A stretch of DNA of 33,939 nt from an uncultured Ignavibacteria bacterium (GTDB lineage Bacteria > Bacteroidota > Ignavibacteria > Tepidaquicellales > Tepidaquicellaceae). The notes below the pieces were generated by a model, which saw nothing but the letters and a program-made list of their open reading frames with translations, did no database searches and was not told the DNA's origin. The first letter of the stretch is position 1. The number at the start of each line of letters is the position of its first letter. Location: NCBI GenBank assembly GCA_937974175.1, contig CALJIG010000023.1, positions 1 through 33,939 of the forward strand. Direction: 5' to 3'. The position numbers and the translations under genes were made by a program. Positions 1 through 8,200 of this stretch are shown here, in pieces.

Positions 1-10
1 TTTGTTGTAG

Positions 11-83
<73 letters not shown>

Positions 84-156
84 TCAATGCAAAATAAAAA
101 TTCACGTGCGGAAATACAATTCATTAAATAAAAAATTACAATAATTTATTATAATT

Positions 157-1224
157 TTATTTTGCGCACTGAAATGATTCGGGATATGCTGATAAAGATT
201 TTATTGTCTCTTCAGAAGTACCTCTCAGAAAATCTACATTAGTAAAAGAAAATTTTATTAAATCATAATTAGCGGATTGTGTATAATCCGATAAAGAGTA
301 TTTAATGTTACTTTCTGTATCTGAATTTATATCAAATACTTTCGTTCCTGTTAAGCAGTTGAAATCAGTTTCTTTTAAGTCAATATTTTTAATCTTTGAT
401 GATTCCTTAGTTCTGAAATAAATTTTTGAATTAAATAAATCATAAACGATACTCCATTGAGTGGAACCGGGCTGTGAAATTTCATTCAAAACGTTGAATG
501 AGTAGTTGACTGCTCCATTACTTTCATTTTTGTTAAACGCTTTTATCAGTTTGCATGTTCGGGCAAATCTGTTCAATGAGGCAGGTGATTCGCTCAAAGC
601 TTTTTCTCCGCCGAAATCTTTATACTGAGAAAGATAATCAACTGAAGCTGAATAAAAATCATTTGCCAATACTTTGAACGGCATATCACTTTCTGTATGA
701 TAAACCATCTTTCCTCCTATGAATTCAATCACTGCCGAGTTACCGAGTTTATCAGCAATTAGATAATGAATCGGTACACTGCTTTTGCTAATTCTTATTT
801 TCGAGTCTGAGTCAATTACATCCTGTACCGTAGCAGAGTTATCCAGCTGATACTGAATCCAAAGTAATGTATTCACTGCGGGTCGGGAGTCCGCCTCAGG
901 ATATTCAGTTCCTTCCATCCACATAAGTTCCACAACAAGGCCTGCATCATTCATTCCTCCCATAGGATATTCTCTGCCGAATTGATTGAACGTAATGCTG
1001 CCGTATAACGAAGTCCATTGAATAGAGTTATTGTTTTTATCTTTCGGTGATTCCTTGATAATATTTTTTTTATTCACCATTAATAATCCTCTGCCTATCT
1101 GAAAATCATAATTTCTACCAAATATTTTTACATCACCATCGCTGATAAAAAAAGTTGTACAAGGATAAATATACGAGGGTAGTGTAACGGCTAAAATTAA
1201 AAACAAAATTTTTCTCATATACAA
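157..1224 (-). CDS. Exported linear amide C-N hydrolase (choloylglycine hydrolase / penicillin acylase-like Ntn hydrolase)
   Basis: The 355-residue product has a hydrophobic signal peptide (about residues 4-20) followed immediately by Cys22 in CTTFF. In this Ntn-hydrolase superfamily the nucleophile is a cysteine made N-terminal by processing, and here signal cleavage before Cys22 would do that. GRNYDF at 36-41 supplies Arg37 and Asp40, spaced from Cys22 much like the conserved Arg and Asp of bile salt hydrolases and penicillin V acylases. Family members cleave linear amide bonds such as those in bile salts, penicillin V or N-acyl homoserine lactones. The substrate cannot be told from sequence. 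The start lies 10 nt after the stop of the upstream T9SS gene, so the two are probably cotranscribed. Met3 (1218) is an alternative start. Confidence 0.85.
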   Translation of the reverse strand: MYMRKILFLILAVTLPSYIYPCTTFFISDGDVKIFGRNYDFQIGRGLLMVNKKNIIKESPKDKNNNSIQWTSLYGSITFNQFGREYPMGGMNDAGLVVELMWMEGTEYPEADSRPAVNTLLWIQYQLDNSATVQDVIDSDSKIRISKSSVPIHYLIADKLGNSAVIEFIGGKMVYHTESDMPFKVLANDFYSASVDYLSQYKDFGGEKALSESPASLNRFARTCKLIKAFNKNESNGAVNYSFNVLNEISQPGSTQWSIVYDLFNSKIYFRTKESSKIKNIDLKETDFNCLTGTKVFDINSDTESNIKYSLSDYTQSANYDLIKFSFTNVDFLRGTSEETIKSLSAYPESFQCAK

Positions 1225-1234
1225 ATATACTATA

Positions 1235-2467
1235 TTACTTTAATAAAATCATTTTAACTGACTGCTTAAAGTTATCTGTTTCCATCAGGCAAAAATATAT
1301 TCCGCTTGGAAGATGTGAGGCATTCCATGTAAATTCATATTCGCCTCTTGTTAAAGGTTTATCATTTATTACTTCAACTTCTTTCCCTGTTAAATCTACA
1401 ATTGAAATCTTTGTCCTTGTATCTGCTGCAATATTAAATTTAATTACGGTAATAGGATTAAATGGATTCGGATAATTCTGCTGCAAAGCAAATTTTTCCG
1501 GTACCGTTGTTGAAATCTGATTTACTCCGACTCCTCCTCTATCTGTTTTAAATATGGCACCGAGCTGACCGACTGCCATACCAATATTTTCACTTGCAAA
1601 ACAAACACTATATAAATCATTTGCAAAATTAATCTGCTGGTTCTGCCATGATAGCCCGCCGTCCGTGGTTCGCATTACTTTTCCTGTCCCTGCAATAATT
1701 CCTGTATTTGAGTTAACAAAATAAACTGAGTAAAAATTATTAGAAACCCCCGAGGTAATTTCAGTCCAGTTGTTTCCAGCATTAGTTGTTCTTAAAACTT
1801 TTCCGCCAAGCCCAGTTACAATACCTGTATTCTCATTGGTAAAAAATACTGCTCTTAAGTCTGTAGTAACATTTGATGCGAGGCTAAACCAGTTGACACC
1901 GTTATTAGTAGTTTTTAATATAGTGCCGCCAAATCCTGTTGCAAAAGCAGTTGCTGCATTTGTGTAGCATACTCCCGTTAGTTCAACTATTACTCCACTT
2001 GTTTGCGTAGTCCAATTAGAACCGCCGTTTGTTGTGCTTGCAATAATGCCGTTTTGTCCGACTGCAGTTCCCGTCGATTCATTAAAGAAATTAATGTTTA
2101 CAAATGCGCTGGAAATTGTAATAGATTGATTAATCCAGTTAGCTCCACCATTTGTCGTTTTTAAAATCAAACCCGATTCACCTGCAGCATACCCTATACT
2201 TGCATTCACAAATTTTATTGTGCGGATAAATTTTGTAGTACCGCTGGATTGCAATACCCAATTTATCCCGCCATTGGTAGTCTTTAAAATTATTCCGCTC
2301 ACGCCGCAGATATATCCGGTATTTACATCGGTCATAGATACTCCAAGCAGAGTTTGCGTGCCTACTCCACCGGACTGCTGAACCCATCCTGACTGTGAAT
2401 AGGAAGTATTAAAAATTAAGAGTGTAAAGATTGAAACAAGAACTGATAACCTGATTAATTTTTGCAT
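1235..2467 (-). CDS. T9SS type A sorting domain protein with YCF48-like propeller repeats
   Basis: The 410-residue protein has a signal peptide (about 1-24, ending SYS). About seven repeats of roughly 40 residues follow, to about residue 310, each with a TTNGG-x-NW core typical of YCF48/BNR-like beta-propellers. The last 85 residues are a T9SS type A sorting domain starting at NYPNPFNP and ending KMILLK. T9SS cargo crosses the outer membrane and is either anchored to the surface or released. YCF48 is named for a photosystem II assembly factor, but in exported FCB-group proteins the repeat is simply a propeller scaffold. It sits 58 nt downstream of the AraC-type gene and 10 nt upstream of the amide hydrolase, so a three-gene operon is plausible. 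The function of the propeller is unknown. Confidence 0.9.
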   Translation of the reverse strand: MQKLIRLSVLVSIFTLLIFNTSYSQSGWVQQSGGVGTQTLLGVSMTDVNTGYICGVSGIILKTTNGGINWVLQSSGTTKFIRTIKFVNASIGYAAGESGLILKTTNGGANWINQSITISSAFVNINFFNESTGTAVGQNGIIASTTNGGSNWTTQTSGVIVELTGVCYTNAATAFATGFGGTILKTTNNGVNWFSLASNVTTDLRAVFFTNENTGIVTGLGGKVLRTTNAGNNWTEITSGVSNNFYSVYFVNSNTGIIAGTGKVMRTTDGGLSWQNQQINFANDLYSVCFASENIGMAVGQLGAIFKTDRGGVGVNQISTTVPEKFALQQNYPNPFNPITVIKFNIAADTRTKISIVDLTGKEVEVINDKPLTRGEYEFTWNASHLPSGIYFCLMETDNFKQSVKMILLK

Positions 2468-2525
2468 AAAAATATTTTAATTATTCTTATACAAATGTAG
2501 TTGAGAATACCTGATTAAAACTTAC

Positions 2526-3470
2526 TCATAATTGACTTTTTTGAGCGGAGATTTGACGGAAAGATTTCGGAGAGATTTTATACCTTTGTGTGAAAAGCTG
2601 GCTGAATGAACTTTGATGTTCAAATCCGATTGCGGATGATATTTCTGATATACTTTTATGATTTTGTTTCAATAAATTTTTTGATACCTGGAGTCTTACA
2701 TTTATCAAATACTGGTGTGGTGTAAATTTAAAATGCTTTTTAAACTCCCGCAGCATGTGATGTTCGCACAGGCAGGCAGTCTTTGCTAAATCAGATAGCT
2801 TTATATTTTCATTGTAACATGATTCTAAATAATCTTTAACTAAGCTTAGCCTTCTGTATAATTCCAGCTTTGTAGATTTTTTAGCAGGGTGAATATTCTT
2901 TATTTCCTTTTCGAGTTTTTCCTGTGTTGAAATAAGATATTCAAATAAAGAGTACATCTGCTCATTAATGTAATTCTGATTTTCTGAAATTTTTTCTAAA
3001 GCTTTTTTTATTTTATTCAAGACCAGAGATAATTTAGAATCTTTCAGGTAAAGCTTTTCCATGAAATTTATATTCTGAATTCTTCTGTTCACTGCGTCCG
3101 GAGAGTCCAGCAATGTAATTGCGGAGAGCTTGTTTGAATTTATAAATTCATCTATGAAGGAAGGATAAAAAAATATTGCAAATGAGTGCGCTGTATTATC
3201 GGAATCAATTCTGCTTTCGTATTCCTGAAACGGATTTAATAAAAGGAAATTATTTTCACTTACCCTGTATCGGCATTTATTCGTTCTGTAATGTTCATCT
3301 CCTTTGAACATTGTTTTAATGGTAAAGGTCGAACGGTGTGAAGGATAATGTACTTTTGATGCGGAAGCATCTACAATTACATTCGAAGTAAGATAGGTCT
3401 GAACATACTGCTCCATGTTGAAATTTTTTTCACTGTAGTCGGGAAAATATGAATAATATGCAAGTTTCAT
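2526..3470 (-). CDS. AraC family transcriptional regulator
   Basis: The protein has 314 residues. The first 200 or so resemble an AraC-type effector-sensing domain with predicted beta strands (about 30-110) followed by helices. The last 105 or so residues form the two helix-turn-helix motifs of the family: one around LSDLAKTACLCEHHMLREFKKHF and a second around ISEISSAIGF with the family-typical F-x-Q-x-F-x-x-x-Y-x-x-SP-x-x-FR ending. The ligand is unknown. It is separated from the upstream peptide-transport operon by a terminator at 3512-3543, so it has its own promoter. The next genes on the same strand, 58 nt away, are the T9SS propeller and the amide hydrolase, which are plausible targets. 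Confidence 0.9.
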   Translation of the reverse strand: MKLAYYSYFPDYSEKNFNMEQYVQTYLTSNVIVDASASKVHYPSHRSTFTIKTMFKGDEHYRTNKCRYRVSENNFLLLNPFQEYESRIDSDNTAHSFAIFFYPSFIDEFINSNKLSAITLLDSPDAVNRRIQNINFMEKLYLKDSKLSLVLNKIKKALEKISENQNYINEQMYSLFEYLISTQEKLEKEIKNIHPAKKSTKLELYRRLSLVKDYLESCYNENIKLSDLAKTACLCEHHMLREFKKHFKFTPHQYLINVRLQVSKNLLKQNHKSISEISSAIGFEHQSSFSQLFTQRYKISPKSFRQISAQKSQL

Positions 3471-3511
3471 AAATTTGTTTACGGACTTAATTTATATATG
3501 TTTTCAGAAAT

Positions 3512-3543
3512 AAAAAAGCCCGATAAAAATTTAACGGGCTTTA
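3512..3543 (-). terminator. Rho-independent terminator of the peptide transporter operon
   Basis: The stem AAAGCCCG (3515-3522) pairs with CGGGCTTT (3535-3542) around a 12-nt AT-rich loop. Read on the minus strand the stem is followed by a run of T. It lies 28 nt past the stop of the last ATPase gene and before the AraC-family gene. Confidence 0.85.
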
Positions 3544-3570
3544 AAAAATTATTCCAAATTAGAAAAAAAA

Positions 3571-4614
3571 TTACGCTCTGTTCTCGATACTTTCTTCTAT
3601 AATTGAACCGTATGATACATAAGGGCATGCTGCGTAGTGACCTTCTTTTTTTAATTCAAGAGGGGGAACTGCAAGCGCGCAATCAGCTTTTGCAATTGGG
3701 CAGCGCGTTCTGAATGAACATCCGCTTGGCTTATTAATCGGGTTAGGCACATCGCCTTTTAAAATTATTCTTTCTTTTTTTATTCTGTTCGGGTTCGGCA
3801 GCGGTACTGCTGAAAGCAATGCCTTGCTGTACGGATGAACAGGATTATGATAAATATCTTTGCCGTTTCCTATTTCAACAATGCTTCCCAGATACATAAC
3901 TGCAATACGCGAGCTAATATGTTCCACAACAGATAAATCATGTGCAACAAATAATAAGCTTAAGTCAAATTCTGCCTGAAGCTCCTGCATAAGATTAATT
4001 ACCTGCGCCTGAATGGAAACATCAAGAGCGGATACAGGTTCATCTGCAACAATGATTTTAGGATTAGTCGCCAGTGAGCGCGCAATGCCTATTCTTTGTC
4101 TTTGTCCGCCTGAAAACTCGTGAGGATATCTTTTTGACTGCTCGGGCTGAAGACCAACTTTTTCCATCAGCCATGCAACTTTCTCCATGCGTTCGTTCTT
4201 ATTCATCTTAGTATGATAAAGCATCGGCTCTTCGATAATCTGTCCGACTGACATTCTTGAATTTAAAGATGAATACGGGTCCTGAAAAATCATCTGAATC
4301 AGTCCGCGGTAGCCTCTCATCTCACTTCTTGAAAGCTTCAGCAAGTCAACTTCGCCATTGTCAGTCTTTATCCATACTTCGCCTTCTATTTCAACATCGG
4401 GTGAAGAAAATTTCAATATGTTAATAACGGCTTTGCCGATAGTAGATTTTCCGCAGCCGGATTCGCCTACAAGTCCTAACGTTTCACCGCGCTTTAATTC
4501 AAGTGAAACTCCGTCAACAGCTTTTACCTCAGCGACTTTTTTCAGAAACAGTCCGCCGTGTATAGGGAATTTTACTTTTAAATTTTTTATCTCTAGAATA
4601 TTTTCAGCTTTCAT
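3571..4614 (-). CDS. Peptide ABC transporter ATP-binding protein (OppF/DppF type)
   Basis: This 347-residue ATPase powers peptide import through the membrane proteins encoded upstream. Walker A GESGCGKST is at 50-58, the Q-loop is near 110, the signature FSGGQRQR is at 167-174 and Walker B IIVADEP is at 187-193. The C-terminal oligopeptide-transporter extension carries Cys299, Cys305, Cys312 and Cys330 (C-x5-C-x6-C-x17-C). That spacing matches the four-cysteine motif which holds an iron-sulfur cluster in some Opp/Dpp ATPases; cluster binding here is an inference. It is the last gene of the operon, 36 nt after the partner ATPase and just before a terminator. In E. coli Yej the two ATPases are fused as YejF; here they are separate genes. 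Confidence 0.93.
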   Translation of the reverse strand: MKAENILEIKNLKVKFPIHGGLFLKKVAEVKAVDGVSLELKRGETLGLVGESGCGKSTIGKAVINILKFSSPDVEIEGEVWIKTDNGEVDLLKLSRSEMRGYRGLIQMIFQDPYSSLNSRMSVGQIIEEPMLYHTKMNKNERMEKVAWLMEKVGLQPEQSKRYPHEFSGGQRQRIGIARSLATNPKIIVADEPVSALDVSIQAQVINLMQELQAEFDLSLLFVAHDLSVVEHISSRIAVMYLGSIVEIGNGKDIYHNPVHPYSKALLSAVPLPNPNRIKKERIILKGDVPNPINKPSGCSFRTRCPIAKADCALAVPPLELKKEGHYAACPYVSYGSIIEESIENRA

Positions 4615-4650
4615 TAAATGAAATTTAAATGAAAAATTTTATTTGAGTTT

Positions 4651-5706
4651 TTAATACAAATGACATCTTACTTTTTGTCCCGGATTTATTTCTTTCAGTT
4701 CGGGTTCAGTTTCCCAGCAGATATCCATTACTTGTGTGCATCTTGTACAGAACTTACATCCTTTTGGTAACTCAAGAATATGCGGGATGATTCCCGGTAT
4801 AGCTACAAGGTGCTCCTGCGGATTTTCGGGGTCGGGCAGCGATGATAACAATCCTTTTGTATAAGGGTGAGCAGGCTTACCGAATAACTGATGAACCTCA
4901 GCCTCTTCCTGAATCTTACCGCCGTACATAACTATTACGCGGTTGCATGTTTCTGCAACAACTCCAAGATTGTGTGTGATAAGTAATATAGCAGCTTCTT
5001 TTCTTTCGTTCTTAAGTCTTAGCATTAAGTCAAGTATCTGTGCCTGAATAGTAACGTCAAGCGCAGTAGTAGGTTCATCGGCAATGAGCAGGGAAGGATT
5101 GCAGGCAAGCGCCATTGCAATCATAACTCTCTGTCTCATACCACCGCTGAACTGATGCGGATAATCTTTCATTCTTTTTTCAGGGGCGGCAATGCCGACA
5201 AGCTCAAGCATCTGAGCGCCTTTATTGAATGCCTGTTCCTTTGTAACTTCTTCATGCTGAAGAATTATTTCCATCAGCTGGTCGCCGATTTTCATAACAG
5301 GATTAAGCGATGTCATCGGTTCCTGAAATATCATGGCAATATCTTTTCCGCGGTATTTTTTCATATCATCGAATGAAAGCTTCAGCAGGTCAGTTCCTTT
5401 AAACTTAATTTCTCCTCCTACAATTTTACCGGGAGGGTCAGGAATTAATCTTGATATGGAGTAAGCTGTAACGGATTTACCCGAGCCTGATTCACCTACA
5501 ATGCCGAGCACTTCGCCTTCCATTATATCGAAAGAAACTCCGTCGACTGCCTTAGCAGGAACTTTGCCCTTCAGCTTTTTATCTTTTTTGTAAAGCTCAT
5601 TTAAGTTTTCATCGTGAGCATAGTTTCCGGCATCGATAGCCTTATCCGTCGCTTCAACGAAGAAATACGTTCTGAGATTTTTTATTTCTACAAGTTTGTT
5701 TGCCAT
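4651..5706 (-). CDS. Peptide ABC transporter ATP-binding protein (OppD/DppD type) with N-terminal insertion
   Basis: This 351-residue ATPase is the partner of the downstream one. Walker A GESGSGKSV is at 71-79, the signature FSGGMRQR at 186-193 and Walker B LLIADEP around 206-212. The C-terminal Cys317, Cys323, Cys330 and Cys348 repeat the same C-x5-C-x6-C-x17-C spacing. Walker A usually begins about 30-45 residues from the start in this family. Here roughly 30 extra charged residues (about 20-50, rich in Lys, Asp and Glu) interrupt the first beta hairpin between LRTYFF and KAVDGVSF. The insertion is in frame and leaves the core motifs intact, so the protein should be functional. It starts 17 nt after the HicB-like gene. 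Confidence 0.92.
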   Translation of the reverse strand: MANKLVEIKNLRTYFFVEATDKAIDAGNYAHDENLNELYKKDKKLKGKVPAKAVDGVSFDIMEGEVLGIVGESGSGKSVTAYSISRLIPDPPGKIVGGEIKFKGTDLLKLSFDDMKKYRGKDIAMIFQEPMTSLNPVMKIGDQLMEIILQHEEVTKEQAFNKGAQMLELVGIAAPEKRMKDYPHQFSGGMRQRVMIAMALACNPSLLIADEPTTALDVTIQAQILDLMLRLKNERKEAAILLITHNLGVVAETCNRVIVMYGGKIQEEAEVHQLFGKPAHPYTKGLLSSLPDPENPQEHLVAIPGIIPHILELPKGCKFCTRCTQVMDICWETEPELKEINPGQKVRCHLY

Positions 5707-5723
5707 TTATTAAACTAATTAAG

Positions 5724-5954
5724 CTAAACTTTTTTTGTTAAATGTTTTAAGTTTCTTGCAGGTCTTGGTCCGGGGATTTTTCTTCCCAGCATTTCTGCCG
5801 TTTCAATCCAATCTTCTGCAATTACTTCAATGTTTTTTAAAACTTCTTTATAAGTTTTTCCGTCAGCCATACAGCCGGATAGTTCAGGCATTTCTGCTAT
5901 ATAAACATTATCTGCATCGCTCCAAAAAATATTTATCTTATATTTTAAATCCAT
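5724..5954 (-). CDS. Orphan HicB-like antitoxin domain protein
   Basis: This 76-residue product matches the N-terminal HicB fold: a short strand, the VYIAEMPELSGC segment in which a strand leads into a conserved Pro/Gly/Cys turn, then a helix (YKEVLKNIEVIAEDWIETA) and a basic tail. HicB proteins normally neutralise the HicA mRNA interferase. No HicA-like gene lies on either side, and there is no C-terminal DNA-binding domain. The gene sits inside the peptide transporter operon, 17 nt after the OppC-type permease gene and 17 nt before the OppD-type ATPase gene, with no room for a promoter of usual size. It may have a non-toxin role or be a remnant of a pair. The family call is fairly secure; the function is unknown. 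Confidence 0.8.
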   Translation of the reverse strand: MDLKYKINIFWSDADNVYIAEMPELSGCMADGKTYKEVLKNIEVIAEDWIETAEMLGRKIPGPRPARNLKHLTKKV

Positions 5955-5971
5955 ACATCAACTACTAAAAC

Positions 5972-7078
5972 TTATTTCAGTCTTGAATATACTTTCGGAT
6001 CAAATGCTTCTCTTATAGCTTCACCTATGAAAGTAATTGCAAGAAGAGTTAAAAACATAGCGCCGAGCGGTGTGGCAATGAGCCACCATTTTTCAATGTT
6101 TGCCATACCCTGTGACATCAGCTGTCCCCAGCTTGGTGTGGGAGGCGGAAGACCGAAGCCTAAATAATCCAATGCAACGAGCGAGAAAATATTTGCCACG
6201 ACTGTGAACGGCAGATATGTAACTACCGGAGTCAAAGCGTTTGGCAGTATATGCGAGAAAATTATTTTTGTATTGCTTGCGCCCATCGATACAGCCGCTG
6301 AAACGTAATCACGGGCTTTTTCCCTGTAGAACTCACCGCGGATATAATAAGTCATGCTTATCCATCCGAATAGCGTAAGCACCAGCGTTAACAGGAAGAA
6401 GTTAGGATTTAATATCGAGCTTAATATAATCATCACGTACAAGAATGGCAGCGTTGACCATATCTCAATGAATCTCTGCCCTACTATATCTACCGTGCCG
6501 CCGAAGTAACCCAGCATAGCGCCGATAGAGATACCGATTATAAAACTGAAAATTGTTACGACAAGCGAGAAGCTGAGACCTATATTAAAGCCATAGACTG
6601 CCCGCGCAAAAACGTCACGCCCTCTGTCATCTGTTCCGAACCAGTGAAGCTTGTCCGGCGATGTAGGCGGAATTTCAGTAATTTCATCAAGCAGATTTTC
6701 ATTGGGTCCGAACGGATGTACCGGCATTAATACCCAGTTGCCGTTATCAGCTTCTTTGAACTGCTCTTTAAGCTTTCTGTAATGCGCTTCACCCTGAACA
6801 CCCTGCTGCTTGAACTGCTCAGCAAGATAAAATTTAAATACGGGGAAATAATAGCTGCCGTCGTATTTAACGATTAAAGCATTTCTGCCCACTAATAGCG
6901 GCAGGAAGAAAGAGAGAATGTAAAGCGATAAAATCACCAGAAAAGAATAATAACCGCGTTTAAGCGTTTTAAATTTCTTCCATCTCTTTCTGAAGAGAGA
7001 GGTAGAGATTTGTTTTTTCTTCTCAGCTTTTTTTTCTGCTTTTGTTTTCGGTGTTTCTAAATTTTCTGTATTATCCAT
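5972..7078 (-). CDS. Peptide ABC transporter permease (OppC/YejE type)
   Basis: This 368-residue inner-membrane permease has a basic cytoplasmic N-terminus (1-43), a first membrane segment (about 44-62), a periplasmic loop of about 100 residues and then five predicted membrane segments of the binding-protein-dependent transport fold. The motif GTDDRGRDVFAR precedes the core, and the EAA-type coupling loop is near ARDYVSAAVSMGAS. The long first loop with YDGSYYFPV and the HPFGPNENLL segment resembles YejE of the microcin C/peptide importer more than classical OppC, which is my basis for the subfamily. The start is 21 nt after the stop of the OppB-type gene. Confidence 0.9.
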   Translation of the reverse strand: MDNTENLETPKTKAEKKAEKKKQISTSLFRKRWKKFKTLKRGYYSFLVILSLYILSFFLPLLVGRNALIVKYDGSYYFPVFKFYLAEQFKQQGVQGEAHYRKLKEQFKEADNGNWVLMPVHPFGPNENLLDEITEIPPTSPDKLHWFGTDDRGRDVFARAVYGFNIGLSFSLVVTIFSFIIGISIGAMLGYFGGTVDIVGQRFIEIWSTLPFLYVMIILSSILNPNFFLLTLVLTLFGWISMTYYIRGEFYREKARDYVSAAVSMGASNTKIIFSHILPNALTPVVTYLPFTVVANIFSLVALDYLGFGLPPPTPSWGQLMSQGMANIEKWWLIATPLGAMFLTLLAITFIGEAIREAFDPKVYSRLK

Positions 7079-7099
7079 ATTGGGAAAAACAATATAAAA

Positions 7100-8131
7100 T
7101 TATTTGAATCTGATTCTCGGATCTACGAGCGCGTAAAGAATATCGGAAATGATGTTCCCGATTAAAAGCAATAAGGTTGATATAACCAATATACCCATCA
7201 CTACGGGATAATCTCTCTGCACTACTGACTTGTAGCCCAGAAGTCCCATTCCGTCGATATTAAATACCGTTTCAATTAAAAAGCTTCCTGCTAATATAAG
7301 AGATAAGAAATGCCCGATACCTGTTGAAACAGGGATAAGTGAATTTCTCAAAGCATGCTTGAATATAACTTTGTTTTCAGAGATACCTTTAGAAAATGCT
7401 GTGCGGATATAATCCTGACTTAAATTTTCTATTACAGAGTTTTTCGTTAGGATGGTAAGCGTTGCAAAACTTCCTATGAGATAACAAACAAGAGGAAGAA
7501 CTGTATGATGCAGCTGGTCAGTTACTTTGCTCATAAAGGACATTGTATCCCAGTCTTCTGAACGGAATCCTCCGAGCGGGAACCAGTCTAAAAAGCTTCC
7601 TCCGCCAAACATCACAAGTAAAAATGCTCCAAGTGCAAAGCCCGGTATTGAGTATCCTATGAATACAAAAACCGAGCTCAATACATCGAACATTGAGCCG
7701 TTCTTTACCGCCTTAAATACCCCCAGGGGTATCGATATCATATACGTCAGTACAAAACTAATGAGCCCGAAGTAAATCGATATCGGAAACCTGCTTGTAA
7801 TTACATCCCATACAGGCTCTGCATATACATAAGATTTTCCGAGATTGAGCTTCATAAGGTTTCCAACCCACTGAAAATATCTTTCATGTATAGGTTTATC
7901 GAAGCCGTAGAATTTTTTTATCTCCTGCATCGCAGATTCAGGAATATTAATGCCTGAGCTTCCCGAGTTACCGCCTGTTCCATCACCGTTTGCACCGCCC
8001 ATCTTCAGCCTCATTATTTCCATTTCGAGGGGACCGCCGGGTACAATCTGTAAGATCAAAAACGTGATGAGTGTAATACCTATAAAGGTAGGAATGATCA
8101 ATAAAAATCGTCTTAAAAAATAACTAAACAT
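7100..8131 (-). CDS. Peptide ABC transporter permease (OppB/YejB type)
   Basis: This 343-residue integral membrane permease has a first membrane segment at about 8-30 (LLIIPTFIGITLITFLILQIVPGGP in part), a periplasmic loop to about 115, and a core of five further segments. The conserved coupling loop is SQDYIRTAFSKGIS, and the protein ends in the family-typical YALVDPRIRFK. The PGGP-LE motif after the first segment and the glycine/serine-rich stretch in the loop (about 45-60) recall YejB. It pairs with the OppC-type permease to form the channel. It follows the binding-protein gene after 69 nt that hold a strong hairpin, so its expression may be set lower than that of the binding protein. Confidence 0.9.
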   Translation of the reverse strand: MFSYFLRRFLLIIPTFIGITLITFLILQIVPGGPLEMEIMRLKMGGANGDGTGGNSGSSGINIPESAMQEIKKFYGFDKPIHERYFQWVGNLMKLNLGKSYVYAEPVWDVITSRFPISIYFGLISFVLTYMISIPLGVFKAVKNGSMFDVLSSVFVFIGYSIPGFALGAFLLVMFGGGSFLDWFPLGGFRSEDWDTMSFMSKVTDQLHHTVLPLVCYLIGSFATLTILTKNSVIENLSQDYIRTAFSKGISENKVIFKHALRNSLIPVSTGIGHFLSLILAGSFLIETVFNIDGMGLLGYKSVVQRDYPVVMGILVISTLLLLIGNIISDILYALVDPRIRFK

Positions 8132-8165
8132 ATAGTGGTATTTTTAATGGAATATAGAAAAGTCA

Positions 8166-8190
8166 GAGCGGCATCTTATCGATACCGCTC
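8166..8190 (-). promoter_or_regulatory. Intercistronic hairpin after the binding-protein gene
   Basis: GAGCGGCATC (8166-8175) and GATACCGCTC (8181-8190) form a 10-bp stem with a 5-nt loop. On the minus-strand RNA all ten pairs form, one of them a U-G wobble; on the plus strand that pair would be a C-A mismatch. A short T run (TTTTC) follows in the minus direction. Such hairpins after a first binding-protein gene commonly protect the upstream mRNA and reduce read-through. That role is inferred here from position and strand preference. Confidence 0.6.
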
Positions 8191-8200
8191 CGAAGTTATA

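Noticed and set aside
1770..1967. 65-codon plus-strand ORF over the YCF48-like gene
   Set aside because: It lies antisense within a clear repeat-protein gene and has a composition set by the repeats on the other strand.
1235..2467. Photosystem assembly factor because of YCF48 repeats
   Set aside because: The gene has a signal peptide and a T9SS sorting domain, and no photosynthesis gene is present. The repeat is a generic propeller.
5700..6000. HicA toxin partner beside the HicB-like gene
   Set aside because: Neighbouring bases are used by the ATPase and permease genes with 17-nt gaps; there is no room for a toxin gene, and the antisense ORF here shows no HicA features.
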